Assembly (NCBI GenBank): GCA_905233135.1
Contig: CAJOCQ010000010.1
Span: 1-59,478, forward strand
Source of the DNA: an uncultured Selenomonadaceae bacterium
Lineage (GTDB): Bacteria; Bacillota; Negativicutes; Selenomonadales; Selenomonadaceae
Length of the DNA stretch: 59,478 nt
Direction: 5' to 3'
Below are positions 52,861 to 59,478 of this stretch, piece after piece. A program made the translations under genes and the position numbers. Below the pieces are notes generated by a model. That model was not told the origin of the DNA. It saw only the letters and a program-made list of their open reading frames with translations, and did not search any database. Each line of letters begins with the position of its first letter. Positions within the stretch are counted from its first letter, which is position 1.

Positions 52861-52866
52861 ATAGTA
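52861..52866 (-). promoter_or_regulatory. Predicted codY promoter (extended -10)
   Basis: TGATACTAT on the minus strand gives an extended -10 (TG-n-TACTAT), start near 52853; no good -35 is visible, which is common with an extended -10. The CodY-like box lies about 25-40 bases upstream. Confidence 0.4.
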
Positions 52867-52890
52867 TCATAAATTTTTACAAAGTGAAAG

Positions 52891-52905
52891 TATTTTCTGA
52901 ATTTT
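52891..52905. promoter_or_regulatory. CodY-box-like site upstream of codY
   Basis: TATTTTCTGAATTTT matches the CodY box AATTTTCWGAAAATT at 12 of 15 positions and sits just upstream of the predicted codY promoter, near -45. It suggests autoregulation by CodY. A/T-rich DNA gives partial matches by chance, so moderate confidence. Confidence 0.45.
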
Positions 52906-52923
52906 TTAGTTAAAATTTTTTTG

Positions 52924-52976
52924 CAAAAAAAAGCCCCGCATTTCTGCAGGGCTGAAGCCGTCATTTTGGCGGCTTT
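52924..52976 (-). terminator. Double-hairpin terminator of the RTX gene
   Basis: Two successive stems on the minus strand: AAGCCGCC/GACGGCTT and AGCCCTGC/GCGGGGCT, the second followed by eight T. They start about 18 bases after the RTX-gene stop. Confidence 0.85.
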
Positions 52977-52993
52977 TTATTTTTGTTTAAAAA

Positions 52994-55900
52994 TTACTTT
53001 TTGTCGCTGAAAGTAAGCAAGTCTTGTGCTTTGGACAGTTCGTCCTTGCTGTCTGTTTCAATTTGCGTTACCGAATATTTCGCCTCTGTAATATCATCCA
53101 AGCTTGAATCGTCTGTCATAAAGTTGTTGTCGTACAGCAAGTCGAGCGTACGAGAGTTGCTTGTAGCTTCGCCGTAAACTTGCGTTGTTGTTCTGCCGCT
53201 TGAATCAATTACAGTAATTGCGGAGCCTTTAGCTTTTTCAACAGTAACTCTGCCTGTGCCAATTTCAAAGATAACATTTTCGCCGCTGTAGGAAATGTTG
53301 GAAATTGCGGCGTTGTTAATCAGTTTAATCTTGTCTTCGCCTGCGGTGTAGTCAGTGATTGTATCGTTGCCTTCATTTTCGCCGAATACGAATATATCTT
53401 TGCCTGCGTCGCCTTTCAAAATATCGTCGCCTGCGCCGCCGTAAAGCGAATCGTTACCTGCGCCGCCATTGAGCGTATCTGCACCCGCGCCGCCGTTCAT
53501 CGTGTCAGCTTTCTTGCCGCCGTAAATTACGTTGGCTTTGTCATTGCCTGCAATATTCATTGCGCCGTTAGCAACCGATCCGTCGACAGTTATAATATCG
53601 CTTGCCGCCTCGTACGCGCCCTTGAACGCGCTGTACATTGAAACAGATTTACCGTCGGCTGTAGAAATTTGGTTCTTATAGAACTTGTACGCCGCGCCGT
53701 TGATTGTAATTTCTTGACCAACCAAGCTTGTGCCGTCTTTATCTGTAATCTTCAACGTTTGCTTGTTAATTGTCAAAATAAGCGTGTCGCTTGCAGTGCC
53801 GCTGAATGTTGCATTTGTTATTGATTCGACACTTAAGCTGCCGCCAAGCGAAATCTTGTCTACTCCAACTTCAAAGTCTTTAACAACGTCTTTTCCTGCG
53901 CTGTAAATGAAAGTATCAGAACCTGCATTGCCCGTCAAAGTGTCGTTGCCTGCGCCGCCCCAAAGTGTATCGTTGCCGCTGCCGCCGTAAATCTTGTTGG
54001 CTTTGCTGTTGCCTGTCAAGGATACATTTCCTGTTACTGCCGAGCCGTCCAACGTTATCAACGAACTGTAGCTTGAGCCGTCAAATGCTGTTTCTGTATA
54101 ATCTGCGCCGAGTGTTACGGCGGTTTTCTTCTTGTTGAAAATTTGATTGTCGCCGTAAATCTGCGCGATAACTTCATCGCCGCTCTTAATTGAAACGGTC
54201 TTGCCGTTGGCGTTATTGAGCGTCAAGGTGTTATCGCTGTCGAATGTCAAAATAACGTTGCCGTCTTTGTCAACAGAAGAATCTGCAACAACGTTTGCGC
54301 CGCTGATACTGATAATATCGTTGCCCGTGCCGTAATCCGTGATAACGTCATGACCGCCGCTGTAAATGAAGACATCGTTGCCCTTATCGCCCGTCAAGGT
54401 GTCATTGCCCGCGCCGCCGTTCAAGGTATCGTCGCCCTTGCCGCCGTCGAGAGAATCTGCACCGCTGCTGCCGGTTATTGAATCCGCGCCCTTGCCGCCG
54501 TAAATTGTGCTTCCTGCTACGCTTGCTGCTATATTTAAGGCCGCTGATACGTTCGAGGCGTCTACAAATTTTGTTGAAGTTGTTATATCGCCTGGTACAA
54601 TCGCAGTTGCATTCTTGTTCAGCGTTAATTCAGATTTCTTGTAAATCTTGTCGCCGACTGCTACTTCAACGCCGGCTACATCTTTGAAAGTAAGTTTGCC
54701 GCTGTTGAGTTTAACAATTAAATCTGTGCCGTCAAAGCTTGCCTCTCTTACTGTCTTGCCGTCGGCGAGCGTTACAGTATCGCTTGCCGTGTAGCCAATG
54801 ATAACATCGTTGCCGCCGCTGTAGTAGACAGAATCCGCGCCTGCTCCGAGCGAAACTGAATCGTTGCCGACGCCCGCCGAAATTGTATCGCCGCTTGCGC
54901 CTGCAACAATATAATCGTTACCTTTGCCGCCGTCAAGCACTGACGCGCCGCCCGCGTTAATCAAGCTGTCATTTGAAGTCGAGCCTGTCAACGTTACGCC
55001 GCTTGCAGAAATACTTGAAATGAGCGCACCTTTGCCGCCGAGTTCGTAATTGTAGCCCGTGCCTGTTGAAATAGTTGCGCCCGCCGTGTCAATTATCGTC
55101 TTTGCTATTGTTACGCTACTTGTATTGCTGTCAAGGCTAATTCCTGCGATTGAGTTATTGCTTGCAGAAATGTTTTTCAAGCCGCTTATTACTATTGTTG
55201 ACGTGCTGTCAGCTTGCTGCGTGTACACGATTGATTTTCCGTCGTCTGATACATCGTGACCTGCAACCGTGCCTGTTCCCGCGTAGAATGTCGCTATTGA
55301 AGCCTCAGCAAGCCAATAAGCCGTCCTTGTATCCGAGCCGCTGACATCTGCGCCTACTGTCAATTTGTAACCTGCGTCCGTATTAAGCGTTACATTTGTT
55401 TTGCCGAGTGCCGCCGCCGATATTGTGAACACGTTATCGCCAAATTTAATTGCGCTCAAGTCAGCTGCTCCAAGCCCTGTGATTGTCGCTTCACTGCTTG
55501 CATTATCTATATAATTTATCGTGTCAGAAGTGGAACCGGCCGTTCTCTCGACAACGTCGTAACCTGCTATTGTATGCGCTGATTTATATGCAACTTCAGT
55601 TGCTGTAAGCGTTGTGTAGCTTTCGGGCGCGTAAACTACTTTTGAATCGTCATCGAGTGCCGCGTGGTAAATCGAGCTTGTCAATGTTATCGGCGCTTTT
55701 TGTCCTTGAAGAACCTTGTCGTCAAATGTTACAAATGTGCCGTTAATATATTCGCCCTCGTTGAGCGTTGCAACTTGTGAAGTTAAACTTGCCAAGCCTG
55801 AAATTACGATTGTTGCACTGTTAACACCCGCTGATCTGCCGTAGGTTGCAGTGCCGTCATCTCTTTCGTACCATTCGATGTCATGACCAAGTAAATCGCC

Positions 55901-58900
55901 AACTGAAGTTAAGCTGGTGCCGTTTCTGACTGCCACGTTGTACAAATTTGCCCAGCCCATTGAGTCGCTAATGCTGTTTGCAGTAATTGTAATATCTCCG
56001 AGCATAAGTGCGCCGGTTTCATTATTGACGCTTACATTATCACTTGAAACAGTATTAGCCAGCGAAATTATATCGGTAGTATCTAAGCCGCTGATTGAAA
56101 CTGAAATGCCGCTTGCAAGTGCGAATGTATCTTTGTCCTTGTCGTCTGAAACAATTGAAACGCCGCTTATATTGATATTGAAAATATCTGCGTCCGCGCC
56201 GCCGTTGACAGTAATATTGGAGCCGTCGCCGATAGTAAATGTATCTACGCCGTCGCCGCCGCTGACTGAAATATTTTTGCCGCCGCCGATAGTAAATACA
56301 TCGTTGTCTGCGCCGCCGCTGACTGAAATATTTTCGCCGCCGCCGATAGTAAATACATCATTGCCTGCGTCGCCGTTAACTGAAATATTTTTGCCGCCGC
56401 CGATAGTGAATGTGTCTGCTTCTGCGCCGCCGTTAACTGTAATATTTTCGCCGCCGCCGATAGTAAATGTATCTACGCCTTCACCGCCGCTGACTGTAAT
56501 ATTTTTGCCGCCGCCGATAGTAAATACATCGTTGCCTGCGTCTCCGAATACGCTGATATTTGAGCCGCCACCGATAGTGAATGTGTCTGCTTCTGCGCCG
56601 CTGTTAACTGTAATATTTTCGCCGCCGCTGATAGTAAATGTATCTATGCCTGAGCCGCCGCTGACTGAAATATTTTTGCCGTTGGTAATGTTGAAAATAT
56701 TTGCGCCTGCGCTGTCAATGACAGTAATATCTGTGCCGGCTGTAATGTTGAATGTATCTACGCCTTCGCCGCCATTAGCAAGAATAGTTGAGCCGCCGTT
56801 GATATTGAAAATATTTGCGCCTGCGTCGCCGTTAACTGTAATATTTTCGCCGCCGCCGATAATAAATGTATCTGCGTCGTCGCCGCCGCTTGCTTGAATT
56901 GTGCCTGCGTTTTCGCCGCCGATGTTAATTGTATCTGCGCCGCCCGCGCCAAACAAGCTGATATGTGTAAGACCTTCGCCGACTGTAAGCGAATCTGCGC
57001 CGTTGCCGCCAAGAATCGTTATGCTGCTGCTGCCTGCTGCAACATTCGCCATCTTTGTTGCCGCGCTGAAGTCGAACGTATAATTTACAGTATCTGCTGC
57101 ACCGAATACTGAAATTTGTCCGCCGGCAGTATTAAACGCCGCCGCGCCCAATGACGCTACGTTAGTTTGTGAATTGAAATCAAAGTTACCAATTGAAACA
57201 TTGCTTGCCAAGCCCGCTCCTGAAATTGTTACAAGCGTTGCGCGTTGGTCTATTGCTTTGATTGTGCTTACACCGCCTGTTGCTGCAGCGGCAGTGATTG
57301 AATATGCAAAGTTGCCTTTATCCTTGTAAATAACTTCTTGGGCGGCAAGCGTTGCCCATTCTGCATCTTGTGCGCGTAAACTTGCATCACCAGTGCCTAT
57401 TGTAACTTTGCCCGTGCCGCTTTCTGTAAAGAGAATATCATTTGCGCCGAGCCAAGCAGCATTTACTGTTAATGTATCGCCGCTCATTGCGCCGGTTAAA
57501 GTTTGTGCAAATGTATCTGAATCAACGCTGGAGTTCCAGCCGCCGCTGATTGAAATTAAGTTGTGGTCAGTGCCGTAATCTCTGCCCCAAGTGAATGTGC
57601 CTGCTGAAACTGTATTCCATTCTTTCGGGTCAATCAAATCGCCCAAAATCGAAGATTTTCCTTCGCCTTGTACTACAACGTTATAAAGCGGATGGTAAGC
57701 ACTGATACTGTTAAAGCCATTGACGCCAAGTGAAACATTGTTTGTACCGTTGCCAATTATGAGATTGTTACCACTTACCGCCGCTTTAGAAATATCGCCA
57801 ACAATCGAAATTGTTTCGCCGTCTGTCAAACCTTGAATTGACGCAGCTGCTTTATTTGCGAAAATAAACAAATCGTTGTCGTCGCCGCCGTTGACAGTAA
57901 TACTGCCGCTTGTTGACGCAATGTTAATTGTATCTGCGCCCGCGCCGCCGAATACGCTGATATTGCTTAAGCCACTGCCGACATAAAGTGAATCTGCGTC
58001 GCTGCCGCCAAGAATCGTTATGCTGCCGCTGCCTGCCGCAACATTTGCCGCCGCCGCTTGAAAGTCAAATGTATAACCGGCACCATAAACTGACATTGCA
58101 GAAGTTGTTGCAGCAAATGCCCCCGCGCCGATTGAAACTAAGTTGTTTGCAACATTTGCAAAGTAAGGAGCAAGCGAAGCGTCAGTTAATTCTTTCAAGC
58201 CCGAAACTGTTACAACTGCTTCGCGTCCGTCTGTTACTGAAAGTATGGTTGATACGTTGCCGCTGCCTGCCTTCAAGGTGAAATCAGTTGAACCTTCGGT
58301 TTTCCAACTTGCTGAATTGCCGCTTAAAGTTACCCAACTTGCCGCCGCTGTTTCTGATTCTGCTGAAAGTGTTACAGAATAATCGTTATTGACTTTAATT
58401 GAAACTTCGCCGAAACCGTTGCCAATCCAATTTGTGTTGAATGTGAAAACTGAACCGCTTACAGCGCTGGCGTTGTTCAAAGTTGTAGCGTTTACAGTGT
58501 TAGCCAAGAGCCCGCCGCTGATTGTAATTGCGTCTTTATCGCTGCCGTATTGTCTGCCGTAAGTAAAGCCGCCTGTAATGGTATCCCATTTTTTCGCGTC
58601 AATTAAATCTCCCAAATTGGTTTCAGTGCCGCCGTTGGAAACTGCAACATTGTAAATGCTTGAAAGACTTTCAACGCCGCTAATATCGAGCGTAACAGTT
58701 TTATTATCAGCCGCAGTAAATTTAATTGTGTCGCTGTCAACAATTTCGCCTGTAACTGCCGCTCTGAAAGAAAGACTGTCGCCAACATTTAAGCCGCTGA
58801 TACCTGCGCTGATACTGTTTGTAACATCAAAAACGAATGTATCAGAATCTGCACTGCCTGAAATAATTGAAATGCCCGTAACATTTGCAATGTTAAATAA

Positions 58901-59478
58901 ATCAGAATCCTGTGCAGCTGTGTCGCCGTTGCCGTAAACATTGAACGCGCCGCTTGTAACTGTAATATTGGAAAGGTTAATTGTATCTGCGCCTTCGCCT
59001 GTGTTGACAGTGAAATTGGCACTGCCGCCATTAACAGATACATTGCTAATGGAAATAATATCGTCGCCTAATCCTGCGCTGACTGTAACAGCTCCGCCGC
59101 TGACAGTTGCATTTTGTATAGAAATTGTATCTGCGCCTTCGCCGCCGTCAACATCGAAAGTGCCGCCGCTTACTGTAATACTTTCAAGCGAAATAGAATC
59201 ATTACCGCCCTTGCCGTTAATTCGAGTGTTTTCGGTAATATTTAAATCTTTTACGGCGATAGTATCTGCGCCTGCACTGCCTGAAATTGTAGTGCCCGTG
59301 CTTGTAAGTAAAATGCTTGCGTCAGTTTCAAAGTTGAAAGTATAACCTGCGCCGCTAACTGTAATTTGTTTGCTTGAATCAATATCGCTGCTGTCAAGTG
59401 TAACTGTTTTATTATCGCCAATAGCTCCCAAGCTCCAGTCGTCTTTCAAGCCGTCCAACAAAATTGCATTGGTGCGCG
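52994..59478 (-). CDS. Giant RTX/beta-strand-repeat secreted protein, N-terminus outside the window
   Basis: About 2,160 residues visible and open to the window edge, so the start is missing. The N-terminal part has three copies of a large module (YNVAVSNGG...LGDLID...WDTITGGFTYGRQYG...ISISGG-type, near residues 275-330, 595-640 and 1180-1230). About 860-1100 is an array of 19-residue units. The C-terminal third has four clusters of calcium-binding nonapeptides (GGKGADSITGSSGADSLDGG, GGAGNDTLWGG, GGAGADTLNGGAGNDSLYGG), then a 110-residue tail ending LSKAQDLLTFSDKK that may hold a type I secretion signal. It is almost free of Cys. Probably an exported adhesin or S-layer-like protein; no transporter genes are in the window. 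Confidence 0.88.
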   Translation of the reverse strand, partial: RTNAILLDGLKDDWSLGAIGDNKTVTLDSSDIDSSKQITVSGAGYTFNFETDASILLTSTGTTISGSAGADTIAVKDLNITENTRINGKGGNDSISLESITVSGGTFDVDGGEGADTISIQNATVSGGAVTVSAGLGDDIISISNVSVNGGSANFTVNTGEGADTINLSNITVTSGAFNVYGNGDTAAQDSDLFNIANVTGISIISGSADSDTFVFDVTNSISAGISGLNVGDSLSFRAAVTGEIVDSDTIKFTAADNKTVTLDISGVESLSSIYNVAVSNGGTETNLGDLIDAKKWDTITGGFTYGRQYGSDKDAITISGGLLANTVNATTLNNASAVSGSVFTFNTNWIGNGFGEVSIKVNNDYSVTLSAESETAAASWVTLSGNSASWKTEGSTDFTLKAGSGNVSTILSVTDGREAVVTVSGLKELTDASLAPYFANVANNLVSIGAGAFAATTSAMSVYGAGYTFDFQAAAANVAAGSGSITILGGSDADSLYVGSGLSNISVFGGAGADTINIASTSGSITVNGGDDNDLFIFANKAAASIQGLTDGETISIVGDISKAAVSGNNLIIGNGTNNVSLGVNGFNSISAYHPLYNVVVQGEGKSSILGDLIDPKEWNTVSAGTFTWGRDYGTDHNLISISGGWNSSVDSDTFAQTLTGAMSGDTLTVNAAWLGANDILFTESGTGKVTIGTGDASLRAQDAEWATLAAQEVIYKDKGNFAYSITAAAATGGVSTIKAIDQRATLVTISGAGLASNVSIGNFDFNSQTNVASLGAAAFNTAGGQISVFGAADTVNYTFDFSAATKMANVAAGSSSITILGGNGADSLTVGEGLTHISLFGAGGADTINIGGENAGTIQASGGDDADTFIIGGGENITVNGDAGANIFNINGGSTILANGGEGVDTFNITAGTDITVIDSAGANIFNITNGKNISVSGGSGIDTFTISGGENITVNSGAEADTFTIGGGSNISVFGDAGNDVFTIGGGKNITVSGGEGVDTFTIGGGENITVNGGAEADTFTIGGGKNISVNGDAGNDVFTIGGGENISVSGGADNDVFTIGGGKNISVSGGDGVDTFTIGDGSNITVNGGADADIFNINISGVSIVSDDKDKDTFALASGISVSISGLDTTDIISLANTVSSDNVSVNNETGALMLGDITITANSISDSMGWANLYNVAVRNGTSLTSVGDLLGHDIEWYERDDGTATYGRSAGVNSATIVISGLASLTSQVATLNEGEYINGTFVTFDDKVLQGQKAPITLTSSIYHAALDDDSKVVYAPESYTTLTATEVAYKSAHTIAGYDVVERTAGSTSDTINYIDNASSEATITGLGAADLSAIKFGDNVFTISAAALGKTNVTLNTDAGYKLTVGADVSGSDTRTAYWLAEASIATFYAGTGTVAGHDVSDDGKSIVYTQQADSTSTIVISGLKNISASNNSIAGISLDSNTSSVTIAKTIIDTAGATISTGTGYNYELGGKGALISSISASGVTLTGSTSNDSLINAGGASVLDGGKGNDYIVAGASGDTISAGVGNDSVSLGAGADSVYYSGGNDVIIGYTASDTVTLADGKTVREASFDGTDLIVKLNSGKLTFKDVAGVEVAVGDKIYKKSELTLNKNATAIVPGDITTSTKFVDASNVSAALNIAASVAGSTIYGGKGADSITGSSGADSLDGGKGDDTLNGGAGNDTLTGDKGNDVFIYSGGHDVITDYGTGNDIISISGANVVADSSVDKDGNVILTFDSDNTLTLNNANGKTVSIKSGDEVIAQIYGDNQIFNKKKTAVTLGADYTETAFDGSSYSSLITLDGSAVTGNVSLTGNSKANKIYGGSGNDTLWGGAGNDTLTGNAGSDTFIYSAGKDVVKDFEVGVDKISLGGSLSVESITNATFSGTASDTLILTINKQTLKITDKDGTSLVGQEITINGAAYKFYKNQISTADGKSVSMYSAFKGAYEAASDIITVDGSVANGAMNIAGNDKANVIYGGKKADTMNGGAGADTLNGGAGNDSLYGGAGDDILKGDAGKDIFVFGENEGNDTITDYTAGEDKIKLINNAAISNISYSGENVIFEIGTGRVTVEKAKGSAITVIDSSGRTTTQVYGEATSNSRTLDLLYDNNFMTDDSSLDDITEAKYSVTQIETDSKDELSKAQDLLTFSDKK
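56172..56902. repeat. 57-nt tandem repeat array inside the RTX gene
   Basis: About 13 successive 57-nt units coding 19-residue repeats of the form ISVSGGDGVDTFTIGGGKN. Units vary between ITVNGGAEADTFTIGGGEN, ISVNGDAGNDVFTIGGGEN and similar, with outer units more diverged and the middle ones nearly identical. One turn per unit of a calcium-binding beta solenoid is the likely structure. Confidence 0.9.

Noticed and set aside
55917-56897. 326-residue plus-strand open frame rich in Pro, Ser and Val
   Set aside because: Exact antisense of the 57-nt array in the RTX gene; the regular composition simply mirrors the GGG/GCG codons of the other strand.
56172-56902. Regularly spaced repeats resembling a CRISPR array
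   Set aside because: Units are contiguous, have no unique spacers, stay in frame and encode a protein repeat.

Overview
The window looks like a chromosomal piece of a diderm Firmicute, most likely a member of the Negativicutes (Selenomonas relatives). The evidence is a Firmicutes-style spc operon tail (secY-adk-infA-rpmJ-rpsM-rpsK-rpsD-rpoA-rplQ), a well conserved CodY, a FabK-type reductase and a yaaR-holB pair, together with a giant RTX/beta-strand-repeat protein of the kind secreted by cells with an outer membrane. No mobile-element gene, rRNA or tRNA was found. Starts are often TTG or GTG and were chosen from Shine-Dalgarno position.

Layout. 1-6.5 kb (+): ribosomal/RNA polymerase operon, 5'-partial in secY, interrupted between infA and rpmJ by a PhlG/phloretin-hydrolase-like metalloenzyme gene and a dispersed non-coding repeat. 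6.6-10.3 kb (+): fatty-acid elongation genes fabG-acpP-fabK-fabF. 10.3-13.8 kb (+): a DUF1349 protein, RNase III, YaaR, DNA polymerase III delta prime and a secreted protein. 13.9-19.9 kb (-): a five-gene Dpp/Nik-type ABC importer headed by a strong promoter, a cobalamin riboswitch and a terminator, so the importer probably carries cobalt, nickel or a corrinoid-related ligand. 20-24 kb (-): a 5'-truncated GmrSD-like DUF262/HNH protein, an EIIB-like protein, a DUF2156 protein, a cysteine-rich CCG-type protein and a small Gly/Ser/Asp protein. 24-27.8 kb (-): full-length PurL. 27.8-36 kb (-): surface-glycan genes (RgpF-like, GT2 with a tandem coiled coil, a double-length DUF2142 membrane protein, GT2) and a secreted protein. 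36-42.8 kb (-): rRNA methyltransferase, RodA, Obg, a SAM methyltransferase, small proteins and PutP. 43-52 kb (-): a three-gene DUF499 ATPase / DUF1156 DNA methylase / SNF2 helicase-DUF3883 cassette that looks like a phage-defence or modification system. 52-52.9 kb (-): codY. 53-59.5 kb (-): the C-terminal 2,160 residues of a giant RTX-like protein that runs off the window.

Beyond genes, the window is rich in repeated DNA. There is a 183-bp intergenic element in three copies, a 72-bp element in two, heptad or octad palindromes in many gaps (three followed by the same Shine-Dalgarno leader), a 29-bp direct repeat bracketing an insertion inside the transporter operon, and a 9-base word, TCGCGCAGG, which I found 19 times on both strands where about 0.5 would be expected by chance. 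That word has the look of a DNA-uptake or other genome-signature sequence.
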